64,000 bases of DNA from Planctomycetota bacterium (GTDB lineage: Bacteria > Planctomycetota > Brocadiia > CAIUPP01): positions 51,938 to 115,937 of the forward strand of contig JAKJEM010000004.1 in the NCBI GenBank assembly GCA_022705425.1. Direction: 5' to 3'. The position numbers and the translations under genes are program-made. The first letter of the stretch is position 1. Every line of letters begins with the position of its first letter. The notes under the pieces were generated by a model. It saw only the letters and a list, made by a program, of their open reading frames with translations. It was not told the origin of the DNA and ran no database searches. This document shows, in pieces, positions 43,434-54,809 of this stretch.

Positions 43434-44174
43434 GTGCATTTCAAGGTCATCGCCTGCGAAGTCGTTGCGCGCGAGGTCTATCACTGCGCCGCGCGGTCTC
43501 TTCATACCCTCGACGTGACGCTTTTTTCCCAGGGACTGCACGACAACTCGGACACCTGCCGCGCGGAATTGCAGGCGCAGATAGAGGCCGTGGACCCGGA
43601 GCGATACACGGCCCTGCTGCTGGGCTACGGCCTCTGCAACAACAGCATTGTCGGCCTTCGGGCCGGGCGCGTGCCGGTGGTTATCCCGCGCGCGCACGAC
43701 TGTATCACCTTCTTCCTGGGCAGCAAGGAGCGCTACGCGCAGCTCTTTGCCGAGCGGCCCGGCACCTACTGGTACACGAGCGGCTGGCTGGAGTACGCCG
43801 GGCGCGGGGGCGAGCGCACCGAGTACCGGCCGAACTCGGGCCTTGCCAAGCGCATGAAGTTCCAGGAGCTGGTCGAGAAGTACGGCGAGGAGAACGCCCG
43901 GTATCTGGCCGAGTCCATGTCGCAGTGGGAGGTCCACTACACGCACGGCTGCCTGATCGAGTTCCCCTTTACGGCACATCTGCCGCTGGCGGAGAAGGTG
44001 CGCGAGATCTGCGCCGCGCGGCGGTGGCAGTACTGCGTCGTTCCGGGCGATTTGTCGCTGATTCAGGACTGGCTCGACGGGAACTGGGACGCCGCACGCT
44101 TCCTGACGCTGCAGCCCGGCCAGGAGGTGAAGGGGTGTTACGATGAGCGGGTGATCGTGGCCGCGGGGGAGTAA
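43434..44174 (+). CDS. DUF1638-family protein
   Basis: A 246-residue protein from a GTG start (43434) with AAAGGAG upstream. The family pattern is clear: IACEVVAREVYHCAARS, YTALLLGYGLCNNSIVGLRAG, VVIPRAHDCITFFLGSKERY, and a late VPGDLSLIQDWLDGNWD. DUF1638 genes are often beside corrinoid methyltransferase or URO-D-type genes in anaerobes, and the conserved Cys/His residues (IACEV, GLCNN, RAHDC) suggest metal or cofactor binding, but no reaction is established. Here its neighbour is murD (11-base gap). Confidence 0.88.
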   Translation: MHFKVIACEVVAREVYHCAARSLHTLDVTLFSQGLHDNSDTCRAELQAQIEAVDPERYTALLLGYGLCNNSIVGLRAGRVPVVIPRAHDCITFFLGSKERYAQLFAERPGTYWYTSGWLEYAGRGGERTEYRPNSGLAKRMKFQELVEKYGEENARYLAESMSQWEVHYTHGCLIEFPFTAHLPLAEKVREICAARRWQYCVVPGDLSLIQDWLDGNWDAARFLTLQPGQEVKGCYDERVIVAAGE

Positions 44175-44189
44175 TGCGGCGGCGGGCCG

Positions 44190-44757
44190 TCACTCCACCC
44201 GTGCGTCCCACGGCAGCGCGATCGTGTGCTCATCCAGCGCGCGGCATTCACGTCCGGGGTACAGGATCAGGCCCCGCATCACCTTCGCGCCGGCGCACGT
44301 GTCGCGAAAGGCGCGCAACCCGCGCGTGTCTGCGCGCGTGACGCTGGAGCGGCACTTCACCTCGATCGGGTACAGCTTGCCGTCGCGTTCAAGAACCAGG
44401 TCCACCTCGGCGCCCGCCGCCGTCCGCCAGTGATAGGCCAGCGGCGGCGTTGTCAGTGTCACGAACTGCCGCTGGACGGCGTTAACCGCCGCCGATTCAA
44501 AGAGCGCGCCCAGCAGCGGGCTTGCCGCAAGCGCTTCGGGGCTCGAAAGTCTTTGCAGCCAGCAGACGACGCCCGGGTCGCGCAGGTGGCCTTTGCGACG
44601 GCCTGTCAGGCGCTTCACGGCGCGCCCGTGGTACGGCGGCAGCTCCAACCACTGGTAGGATTGCGTCAGCAGGTCGAGCCATCGTCGCGCCGGGGCCCAA
44701 GGGATGTTGGCGCGCGTTATCGGGACGCGGGGCGTCCTGGTCTGAAGACGGAGTGCG
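44190..44757 (-). pseudogene. DUF4143 ATPase remnant (C-terminal half)
   Basis: The frame gives the C-terminal DUF4143 domain of AAA+ ATPases of the Archaeoglobus-type family: WLDLLTQSYQWLELPPYH, LRDPGVVCWLQRL, then the nuclease-like end YHWRTAAGAEVDLVLERDGKLYPIEVKC. The AAA+ half with Walker motifs is missing; upstream the frame runs without a start into the end of gyrB, so the 5' part was deleted. The only in-frame start nearby is a TTG at 44648. Such genes are mobile and often degrade. Confidence 0.82.
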
Positions 44758-44772
44758 CGGGGGAGGCCGGTC

Positions 44773-47670
<2,898 letters not shown>

Positions 47671-47674
<4 letters not shown>

Positions 47675-48771
47675 TCCTGCACGATCGGCATCAGGAGATA
47701 GAGATAGTCCGCTCCCGCGCGCATCACGGCGGCGTGGGAGGCGCTCTTCATCTCGAAGCGAACCGCTTCCTTGCCCATGGCCTTGATGCCGTCCAGGAGG
47801 AAGAAGGGATTGAAGCGGATTCGGATCTGCTCACCCTCGTACTTTGCCTCCATCTCCACGCGCGCTTCGCCGCGTTCGGGGTTGCTGGATTCGAGCGTCA
47901 TTGCGCCCTTGTCCAGCGTGATCCAGACCGCGGCCGTTTCGCCCGCAGCCACGACCGCAGCCTGCCGCACGGCATTGCCCAGGTCCTCGGCCACGATCTC
48001 CAACTTCTTGTCGCAGTCGTCGGGAATCACGTCCTTGTAGGCGGGGAAGCGGCCCTCGACCAGCTGTGCCACGAGCACCGCGTTCTCGGTGCGAATGAGG
48101 ACCTGCCTCTCATGGATGCTGATCCTCACGATGTCATCGTCGCCGACCATCTTCTGCAACTGGTGAAGCGCCTTGACGGAGATGATGGCGCTTGACGTGG
48201 AGGGCGCGGCGGCATTGGCTTTTCGTCGAATGACGGCCAGGCGGTGCCCGTCTGTGCCGACCATTTCGATCTTCGACGTCTTCTCCTTCGTCGAAAGGAG
48301 CACGCCGTTCAGGGCATAGCGTTGGCGCTCGGTCGAAACGGCGAAGACGGTCTTCTCGATCATCTCGCGCAGTACGGCGCCTTCGATTTCCAGCGCCGCA
48401 CCGTCCGGGAAATCCGGGATCTCGGGGAACTCGTCCTCGGCTGCGCCGACGACGCTGAATCGGCTGCCCTTGCCGATCAGAATCAGCTTGCTTTCTTCCA
48501 CCTGCAGCGTCAGGCGCTCGTCGCGGCTTTCGTTGACGATTCCCTGCAGGACATCTGCCGAGACCACAATGCCGCCCGGTTTCTTGATCTCGACGTCCCG
48601 GACGAGATACTTCAACCCCACTTCCAGATCGGTCGCAGAGACCTCCAGCGCGTCATTGGCCACCCGGATATGGATATCCTTGAGGATGGGCTTGATGTTC
48701 CGAGGGTCCACCACACCGGCAACGATTCGCAACGACTCGCGGAGTTGCGCCCGAGAGCAACTGACATTCAT
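47671..48771 (-). CDS. dnaN: DNA polymerase III beta subunit (sliding clamp)
   Basis: A 366-residue clamp, the standard length. Three repeated domains are recognisable; landmarks are PILKDIHIRV, GSRFSVVGAAEDEFPEIPDF, NGVLLSTKEKTSKIEMVGTDGHRLAV and the C-terminal YLLMPIVQE. It tethers DNA polymerase III to DNA. AGGAGGG is 9 bases before the ATG. A promoter-like pair (TTGAAG, 17 bases, TAAGAT; minus strand 48836-48808) lies just upstream within the origin region. Confidence 0.97.
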
Positions 48772-48807
48772 CTCATGACCCTCCTGGTGACTATGTATTG
48801 AAGATGT

Positions 48808-48836
48808 ATCTTAACATAACCATCGTCGTACTTCAA
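48808..48836 (-). promoter_or_regulatory. dnaN: promoter-like site of dnaN
   Basis: Minus-strand TTGAAG (48836-48831), 17 bases, TAAGAT (48813-48808), within the AT-rich end of the origin region. Confidence 0.45.
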
Positions 48837-48935
48837 TGCGGTCAAGTTGTTGAACCCAAATGGAGACAGAAACATAAGATGCTACCCAACAGCAGTTTAC
48901 GACACACGGGCGCATGTGGAAAAGTGTCGGAAGAA

Positions 48936-48944
48936 TGTGGATAA
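48936..48944 (-). promoter_or_regulatory. perfect DnaA box
   Basis: TTATCCACA on the minus strand, identical to the R1-type consensus. A one-mismatch box lies 12 bases away in the same orientation. Confidence 0.9.
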
Positions 48945-49062
48945 CCTCTCCGGCAGACTGTCGGCGAAAGGATGCTCTTTTACATCGGACCCGGAGCGCG
49001 TTAATCCGAGCGTTCTTCCACACAACTTGTCCACAACAGACTGTCCATGTTTGCTCATGACA

Positions 49063-50442
49063 TTAACCGCGCATGGCGGGCGCGCTCAGTTTCCGTTTGA
49101 GTTCTTCCACGGCTCGGCGCAGCGTGTCGTCGCGTTCGACTTCCTGGGCGATCTTGGCCTCGGCGTGGAGGACCGTGCTGTGGTCGCGCCCGCCGAAATA
49201 GCCGCCGATCTCTTCGAGGGAGAGGGAGGTCAATGCCCGCGCGAGGTACATGCAGACCTGGCGCGGCAGGACAATGGAGCGCGTGCGCTTCTTGGATTGA
49301 AGGTCTGCCACGCGAACGCTGAAATGCGCGGTCACCGCGCGAAGGATGTCGTCTATCGTGACGACGGTTCGCGTCTGTCCGGGCTCGTGGAGCGCGTTGC
49401 GCGCCACCTCGACGGAGATCGGCTGATTCATCAGGGAGGCGTAGCCGACGACCTTTGTGATGGCGCCGTCCAACTCGCGGATGTTTGAGGTCACGGCGTT
49501 GGCGATGAACTCGATGACGTCCACCGGAACGAGGACGCGGCGCAACTCCGCCTTGCGGTTCAAGATGGCGATGCGCATCTCATAGCTGGGAGGGTCTATC
49601 CGCGCCACCAGACCGCTCTTGAAGCGCGAGATCAAGCGCTCCTGGAGGCCGTTGATGTCCTGCGGCGGCTGATCGCTGGAGACCACGATCTGCTTCTGGG
49701 CGTTGAAGAGATCGTTGAAAGTATGGAAGAACTCCTCCTGGCTGTGATCGGTGCGACAGAGGAACTGAATGTCGTCAATCAGGAGGAAGTCGAGCTGGCG
49801 GTAACGCGCGCGGAAGGGGGTCATGTCCTTGCGCTGGATCGCCGAAATGAACTCATTCACGAAGGTTTCGCAGGAGAGGTAGGCCATGCGCACGGCGGGG
49901 GACTTGCGCTGATTGGCGTGGCAGATGGCCTGCAAGAGATGGGACTTTCCGAGGCCGACGGAGCCGTAGAGGAAGAGCGGATTATAGCTGCGGCCGGGGG
50001 CTTCGCTGACGGACATGGCCGCGGCGTAGGCCAGTTGATTGGAGGGTCCGACGACGAAGGTATCGAAGGTGTAATGCTCGTTGAGACGCAGCCCGTGGCT
50101 TCGGGGGGAGGCGGAGGGCAGCGGAGGCATCGGGGTCGGCGAGTCGTCCGGCGCGGGCGCGGACGGGCGGCGCGCGGCGGTGTCAATCTGAAAGGTGATC
50201 CGCGGACGCGCCCCGGAGACCTCCGCCACGCAGTCCTGGATGAGAGAGAGGTAGTTCTCCGCCAGCCACTCGCGGAAGAAGTGGTTGGGTACGCGGATTT
50301 GGAGTTCGTCCGCCGCCGGGGCGACGGCGCGCAGGTTCTGGAACCACGTGGCGAATTGCTGGCCGCTGACGCGCGACCGGATACGTTGGAGCACTTCCGG
50401 CCAGACCTCGGGCCGGGCCGCTGCCGCGGCGGGGTGAGACAT
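49063..50442 (-). CDS. dnaA: chromosomal replication initiator DnaA
   Basis: A 459-residue initiator. Domain I is WPEVLQRIRSRVSGQQFATWFQNL (about 15-40); domain II is a Pro/Ala linker (about 95-125); domain III has Walker A LYGSVGLGKSHLL (about 160), Walker B FLLIDDIQFL and the arginine-finger region ERLISRFKSGLVARI; domain IV has the GGRDHSTVLHA signature (about 415). The ATG at 50442 with GGAGGAGG upstream is preferred over the frame's longer start. It is transcribed away from the PHP gene, and the origin lies at its 3' end. Confidence 0.97.
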   Translation of the reverse strand: MSHPAAAAARPEVWPEVLQRIRSRVSGQQFATWFQNLRAVAPAADELQIRVPNHFFREWLAENYLSLIQDCVAEVSGARPRITFQIDTAARRPSAPAPDDSPTPMPPLPSASPRSHGLRLNEHYTFDTFVVGPSNQLAYAAAMSVSEAPGRSYNPLFLYGSVGLGKSHLLQAICHANQRKSPAVRMAYLSCETFVNEFISAIQRKDMTPFRARYRQLDFLLIDDIQFLCRTDHSQEEFFHTFNDLFNAQKQIVVSSDQPPQDINGLQERLISRFKSGLVARIDPPSYEMRIAILNRKAELRRVLVPVDVIEFIANAVTSNIRELDGAITKVVGYASLMNQPISVEVARNALHEPGQTRTVVTIDDILRAVTAHFSVRVADLQSKKRTRSIVLPRQVCMYLARALTSLSLEEIGGYFGGRDHSTVLHAEAKIAQEVERDDTLRRAVEELKRKLSAPAMRG

Positions 50443-50531
50443 AGAGACGCCTCCTCCATCGGCGCGAACGGCTGCCGCCCGCGCCAGACCATCCTTCGAC
50501 GAAACGTGCCGCCCAGCGTGAAGCAACGGGT

Positions 50532-50560
50532 ATCCTACCCCGCCGTGGGGGTGGAGTCAA
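50532..50560 (-). promoter_or_regulatory. dnaA: dnaA promoter
   Basis: Minus-strand TTGACT (50560-50555), 17 bases, TAGGAT (50537-50532), leaving a leader of about 80 bases. The -35 overlaps the stop of the PHP gene. Confidence 0.6.
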
Positions 50561-51603
50561 TGCGCTTCGGCGCGCAGATAGAAGGGGTTCGTGAAGAGCC
50601 AGGGCCGCCCGTCAAGGCGCGCTTCGAAGCGATGAACGCCGGGGACGCCGGGGCGCACGGCCAGGCGGGAGCAGCGCTCCCGCCAGCGCGCGCGTCCGTT
50701 CTCCACCCAGGTCACGTCCGCCACGCGCGGAAGCGAGAGCGTCAGCACCGTGCCGGGACGAAAGGGGGCGCTCTGGCCCAGTTGCAGGCAGCGTCCGTCG
50801 GGCAACAAGGCGCCGGCGCGCGCGCCCGCGCCATCGGCCAGGACATCGTGGCAGGTGAAGCCGTTCCCGTTGAGGAGCGCCGCGCGCACCGCCCCGGCCG
50901 GGTCGGCGCGAAGGGCTTCCTCGGGGATGAAGAGGTGGTTCCGCAGGAAGCCGAACATTCGCGCATAGGGGAAGATCGTCCACCCCGTCAGGCCGACGCG
51001 GAAGGCATGCGCGTCCAGGCCGCCCCATCCGGCGACCGGACGCGCCGCCCCGAGCCGGTCCCACGTCGCCAGGATCTCCGGCGCCGGTCCCCGCACCTGC
51101 TCCTGGGGTCTGCGCCAGAAGGCGTAGGCAAAGGGGAAGCGCCACCAGGCGACCCGATCCACCCAATCGTGCGAGTAGGACCAGATCTCGAGGCCGCGCA
51201 CGACGGGGTGGTCCCATTCGAACCAGGGTTTGTGGCGGATGCGCAGGTGCGGCAGGTCGGCCCCCATGGGATGGGCGATGATCGCCTTGCCGCCCTGCGC
51301 CTGCACGGCATCGAGCGTCGCGCGGTTGTGTCGTGCGGCGTACCCGTCGCAGTGGTCCACGTCCAGAAGCAGCACGTGCCCCTGCCGCCGGGGGGTGACC
51401 TCGCAGCCGACCAGAAGCGCGATGTCGTCGTAAACGCCGCCCCAGCCTTCGCGGGTCGCGGCGAGGCAGTCGTGATCGGTCAAGACAACATGACGGCAGC
51501 CGGCCTCGCGCGCCGCCGCCAGGATCTCCGGCACCGTACCGCGCCCGTCGCTATAGACGGAGTGAACGTGCAGGACGCCGACATGTTCGATCCAGCGGGT
51601 CAT
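50557..51603 (-). CDS. PHP-domain metal-dependent phosphoesterase
   Basis: A 348-residue cytoplasmic PHP protein. Metal ligands are in HVHSVYSDG (about 12-20), LTDHD (about 41), AIIAHPMG (about 109) and the late GLDAHAF (about 200), with many aromatic residues between. The last third is a beta domain seen in a subset of PHP proteins. The family includes histidinol phosphatases and polymerase proofreaders; which substrate it uses is not clear. Its start overlaps the ApbE stop (ATGA), so the two genes are co-translated. They lie between the Cys-rich small gene and dnaA. Confidence 0.85.
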   Translation of the reverse strand: MTRWIEHVGVLHVHSVYSDGRGTVPEILAAAREAGCRHVVLTDHDCLAATREGWGGVYDDIALLVGCEVTPRRQGHVLLLDVDHCDGYAARHNRATLDAVQAQGGKAIIAHPMGADLPHLRIRHKPWFEWDHPVVRGLEIWSYSHDWVDRVAWWRFPFAYAFWRRPQEQVRGPAPEILATWDRLGAARPVAGWGGLDAHAFRVGLTGWTIFPYARMFGFLRNHLFIPEEALRADPAGAVRAALLNGNGFTCHDVLADGAGARAGALLPDGRCLQLGQSAPFRPGTVLTLSLPRVADVTWVENGRARWRERCSRLAVRPGVPGVHRFEARLDGRPWLFTNPFYLRAEAH

Positions 51604-52664
51604 GGCGTCTCATATCGCGCAAAACCGGAGGTGCGGACGAAGCGGAGGCCGGCCGCTTCGTCCAGGAGCACAAAGCAGGCCGCCGCGTCCGGGAGGCGTT
51701 CGACCAGCGCCGCGCCGGCCTCCGGGCCGAGCACGCTGAGGGCCGTGTCGAGGACATCGGTCGTCACGGCGTCGGGGCCGATCACGGTCACGCCGGCGAC
51801 GTCGTCGGCGCTCCGTCCGGTTCGCGGGTCAATGATGTGCGAATGGCGCCGCCCGCCGATGACGACGTAGCGTTGGTAGTTGCCGGAGGTGGAGACTGCG
51901 CGGTCGGAGAGGGCGAGTTTGGCGAGGATCGCGGGCTGATCGGCGGAGCGCGGGTCCTGGACGCCGACCACCCAGGCCCCGCCGTCGGCGCGACGCCCCA
52001 GGGCGCACATATCCCCCGATGCGGCAATCAGCGCGTCCCCCACGCCGCGACGCCGCAGGTAGTCGGCGGTGCGCTGCACGATGAAGCCCTTGCCGTGGCC
52101 GCCGAGGTCGAGCCGGGCGCCGTCCGGCAGGCGGAGGGTTCGGCGCGCGTCGTCGCATTCGATCCGGTCGGCGCAGAGCCGCGCGCGCGCCGCGGCGATC
52201 TCGTCGGGCGTCGGCATCCGGTTTTCGCGGCCGCAGCGCTTCCACAGTTCCAGGAGGGGCGCGATGGTGATATCAAAGGCGCCTTCCGTCCTCGGTCGCC
52301 ATAGCAGGCCGGCGCGCACGGCGTCGTAGAGCTCGGGCGACACGACGACCGGATCGCCTCCGGCGGCGGCGTTGAGCCGGCTGAGTTCAGAATGGGGGTC
52401 GTGCGCGTTGAGCATGGTCGCCAGGCGGGCCATTTCGCTGAAGGCCGCGTTGACCTGGCGGCGCGCGGCGGCGCGTTCCGTGCCGACCACCGTGATCGTC
52501 ACCCAGGTGCTCATCAGGGAGCGCGTCTCGGACACCGCCACGCGGTGCGGCTCGGGGTCCGGAGGGCGATGGGCGGCCAGGAGGGCGCCGAGCACCAGGA
52601 GGACGATGAGCGCCGCTCCGAGCGCGGCGCGCGCGGCAAGATCGGGGTTGCGGGCGTTCTGCAA
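51600..52664 (-). CDS. apbE: FAD:protein FMN transferase (ApbE)
   Basis: A 354-residue ApbE-family enzyme that attaches FMN to Thr/Ser of target proteins (Rnf/Nqr subunits in many bacteria). It has a membrane signal anchor (GAALIVLLVLGALLAAH), MSTWVTITVVGT, AFDITIAPLLELWK, the conserved GGHGKGFIVQ and SGDM motifs, and TSGNYQRYVVIGGRRHSHIIDPRTGR near the end. The TTG start (52664) has GGAG 6 bases upstream. No flavinylation target is nearby. Confidence 0.92.
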   Translation of the reverse strand: MQNARNPDLAARAALGAALIVLLVLGALLAAHRPPDPEPHRVAVSETRSLMSTWVTITVVGTERAAARRQVNAAFSEMARLATMLNAHDPHSELSRLNAAAGGDPVVVSPELYDAVRAGLLWRPRTEGAFDITIAPLLELWKRCGRENRMPTPDEIAAARARLCADRIECDDARRTLRLPDGARLDLGGHGKGFIVQRTADYLRRRGVGDALIAASGDMCALGRRADGGAWVVGVQDPRSADQPAILAKLALSDRAVSTSGNYQRYVVIGGRRHSHIIDPRTGRSADDVAGVTVIGPDAVTTDVLDTALSVLGPEAGAALVERLPDAAACFVLLDEAAGLRFVRTSGFARYETP

Positions 52665-52763
52665 GACGGGCTCCGGTCAGGACACAGGCGACCCAAATGC
52701 CGGTTATTCTATCAAAGGCGGGCGGCTCGAAAAAACCGGTCCCTCCGAGCGCGCGGATTTTGC

Positions 52764-52792
52764 TTGACGCCGGTTGCAACGCGGGCTACCTT
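52764..52792 (+). promoter_or_regulatory. possible promoter of the small Cys-rich gene
   Basis: TTGACG (52764-52769), 17 bases, TACCTT (52787-52792), immediately followed by TAAGAT. The -10 match is weak. Confidence 0.4.
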
Positions 52793-52942
52793 TAAGATGG
52801 ACACGGTCTTGAGGTGATGAATGGGCGTCGTCAAGACAAGGGTTGCCGGACGTTCCCCCGATTCCTTCCCCCCGTTTATTGCGTCGGGTTTCGCCCGGCA
52901 GGGGCCGGGCGCGGGTCGCGCCGTCTCCAGAAAGGAGTCGTC

Positions 52943-53221
52943 ATGCATCAGAGCGCGAAGCCGGTCAGGAAGTGCGTGGGCTGTGGGCTGAATCTGCGGG
53001 ACAGGTGCGGGGTGTTCGACAACCCGCACGAGATGTGGCAGGGCCGGAAGGCGTGTCCGGGGTATGGCAACGAAAGGCTTCTGACGCAATACCAGGCCGC
53101 GCGGAAGGCCGAGCAGGCTGACGCGCACAAGGAAAAACGCCGCGAGGCGGCCGCCCGGCGGCGTGCCGAGCGACACCACAACGGCGACCAGCACGTGCTG
53201 ATGGCGACCGTTCGCAAGTAG
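52943..53221 (+). CDS. small Cys-rich (zinc-ribbon-like) protein
   Basis: A 92-residue basic protein. Residues 10-40 carry KCVGCGLNLRDRCGVFDNP and KACPGYG, four Cys with C-x2-C-x7-C spacing, typical of a small zinc or iron-binding fold; the rest is a Lys/Arg/Glu/Ala-rich helix. I do not recognise a named family. AAAGGAG precedes the ATG at 52943. It is the only plus-strand gene in this neighbourhood and sits between the ApbE gene and the GNAT stop. It could be a nucleic-acid-binding or ribosome-associated protein. Confidence 0.6.
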   Translation: MHQSAKPVRKCVGCGLNLRDRCGVFDNPHEMWQGRKACPGYGNERLLTQYQAARKAEQADAHKEKRREAAARRRAERHHNGDQHVLMATVRK

Positions 53222-53268
53222 TGCGTCGGCCGCGCGCGGGCGCGCCGATGATCGCCGGCCCGGACGGC

Positions 53269-53769
53269 CTACAGGACCTTGACGAAGATCACCTTGCCGT
53301 CGGCGGGGGCGTAGAACTCTTCGAGGACCCCGGCCACCACATAGGCGCAGGAGAAGTAGAAGCGGCGGGTGGCTTCGTATTGCCCTTTGCTGCTGGTCTC
53401 GACATACACGCGGCGTCCGCCGGCGGCGCGGATGCGGTCCTCGGCGGCGGCCATGAGCTTCTTGCCGATCCCTGTCCGCTGCAACGCCGGGTCCACGGCG
53501 ATCCAGTAGATGTCGTAGCTGTGGACGCTGACGGGGATCAGGCCGTAGCAGCAGTAGCCGGCCACCTTGCCGTCGCGCACGGCGACGACGAACTTGTAGT
53601 CGCTGGCCGCGCCCTTGGCCAGGCGGTCGTCCACCAGCTCGAGGGCGACCGGGATCTCGTCGTCCCGGAAGAACTTGCTCTCGCGGACGATGCGTTCGAT
53701 CTCGGCGCGGTCGGCGGGGACGAGTTCCTCGCGCAGGATCAGCTCATGATGGGGCGTCGCGGCAGACAT
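53269..53769 (-). CDS. GNAT-family N-acetyltransferase
   Basis: A 166-residue acetyltransferase of the GCN5 fold. The acetyl-CoA motif A is YDIYWIAVDPALQRTGIGKKLMAAAEDRI (about 90-118, with the QRTGIG pyrophosphate loop), followed by the strand RVYVETSSKG and the late FYFSCAYVVAGVLEEFY. The start at 53769 overlaps the preceding ATP-grasp gene by 31 bases. It would acetylate an amine, and the next genes upstream (two ATP-grasp ligases, lysine 2,3-aminomutase) suggest a beta-amino-acid product or peptide as substrate. This role is inference. Confidence 0.85.
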   Translation of the reverse strand: MSAATPHHELILREELVPADRAEIERIVRESKFFRDDEIPVALELVDDRLAKGAASDYKFVVAVRDGKVAGYCCYGLIPVSVHSYDIYWIAVDPALQRTGIGKKLMAAAEDRIRAAGGRRVYVETSSKGQYEATRRFYFSCAYVVAGVLEEFYAPADGKVIFVKVL

Positions 53770-54746
53770 ACGCAGTCCTCCAGGATCCAGCGAACCATGA
53801 CTTCGGGGGGAATCCCGGCGCGGCCCACGGCGGCGGCGAAGCCGGCATCGGGAGACAGGCAGGGATTGGGGTTGACTTCGATCACATGCGGGCGCGCGTC
53901 GGCGTCCACGCGCAGGTCCACGCGCGCATAGCCGCGCAGCTCGAAGAGTGTCCAGCATTGCAGGGAAACCGCGCGGATGGCTTCCAGCAGCGCCGCATCT
54001 TCCGGCCCGAAGTCATAGACGCGCTCGGTGTTGCGGAACTCGAAGGCGTCGGCGGCCCATTTGGCGCGGTATCCCAGCACGCGCGCCTTGCCGGGGGGAT
54101 AGCCGACGAAGCGCATCTCCGCCGGGGGCAGCACGCGGGGGCCCTCCGGCGAGGAGAGGATCGAGACGTTGAACTCGCGCCCGTCAATATACTGCTCGAC
54201 CAGCAGGGGCTGGCCGGGAAAGGTTGCGCGCAGCCAGTCCGCCCGCGCGCGAAGTGCGGCGCAGTCGCCGACCACGGATTCCTCCTCGATCCCCAGGGAG
54301 GCGTCCTCGAGGGCGGGCTTGATGATCCAGGGCGGGGGGGCCGCCGGGGGCGCGCCGTCCCGCTCGCGCCAGAGCGTCCACGCCGGGGTGGGGATGCTCG
54401 CGGCGGCCATCAACACCTTGGCGGTGTGCTTGTCCGTGCCGTGTTCGAGCGCCCAGGACGGGGAGCCGGTGTGGGGGATGCCGAGCAGCTCCCAGAGGCC
54501 TGCCGCGCAAGGGTGCAGCGCCGCGTAGCCCTCGAGAGACTCGACCAGGTTGAAGAGGCGATCGGGCTTCCACGCGCGCAGGGCGCGGAGCACGAGGTGG
54601 ATGTCGCGCGTACAGCCGAAGCGCCGCACCTGGTGGCCGTCCTTCTTGAGCGCCGCCGCGACGAACTCGGCTTGGTCGAGCACGTCGCGCGTGGCGGGGT
54701 CGGTCTCGTGTTCGTCAACCGCGTTATGGACGACGGCGACCTTCAT
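53739..54746 (-). CDS. D-Ala-D-Ala ligase-like ATP-grasp ligase (first of pair)
   Basis: A 335-residue ATP-grasp ligase. The N-terminus begins KVAVVHNAVDEHE; a phosphate-binding loop region lies near WIIKPALEDASLGIEEES (about 139-156); LLVEQYIDGREFNVSIL (about 188-205) binds ATP; and RVDLRVDADARPHVIEVNPNPCLSPDAGF (about 282-310) carries the Mg-binding Glu/Asn of the ATP-grasp C-terminus. It is shorter than Ddl and divergent, so it may ligate other amino acids or small peptides. It overlaps the GNAT gene by 31 bases, tying the two in translation. Confidence 0.85.
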   Translation of the reverse strand: MKVAVVHNAVDEHETDPATRDVLDQAEFVAAALKKDGHQVRRFGCTRDIHLVLRALRAWKPDRLFNLVESLEGYAALHPCAAGLWELLGIPHTGSPSWALEHGTDKHTAKVLMAAASIPTPAWTLWRERDGAPPAAPPPWIIKPALEDASLGIEEESVVGDCAALRARADWLRATFPGQPLLVEQYIDGREFNVSILSSPEGPRVLPPAEMRFVGYPPGKARVLGYRAKWAADAFEFRNTERVYDFGPEDAALLEAIRAVSLQCWTLFELRGYARVDLRVDADARPHVIEVNPNPCLSPDAGFAAAVGRAGIPPEVMVRWILEDCVCLPRRPIMS

Positions 54747-54809
54747 GCTGTGATCCTGCGCGTTGAGTGGACGCCGCCGCGCTCGGCGTCGGGGGCGGCG
54801 GTGCGGGCG

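Larger units (their letters stand above)
48772..49062. other. chromosomal replication origin (oriC) between dnaA and dnaN
   Basis: A 291-base gene-free gap in the standard dnaA-dnaN interval. It has one perfect DnaA box on the minus strand (48936-48944, TTATCCACA), a one-mismatch box beside it (48915-48923, TTTTCCACA) and a one-mismatch box on the plus strand (49027-49035, TTGTCCACA). The dnaN-side end (48790-48840) is the AT-richest part and is the likely unwinding element, although it also holds the dnaN promoter. Confidence 0.88.
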
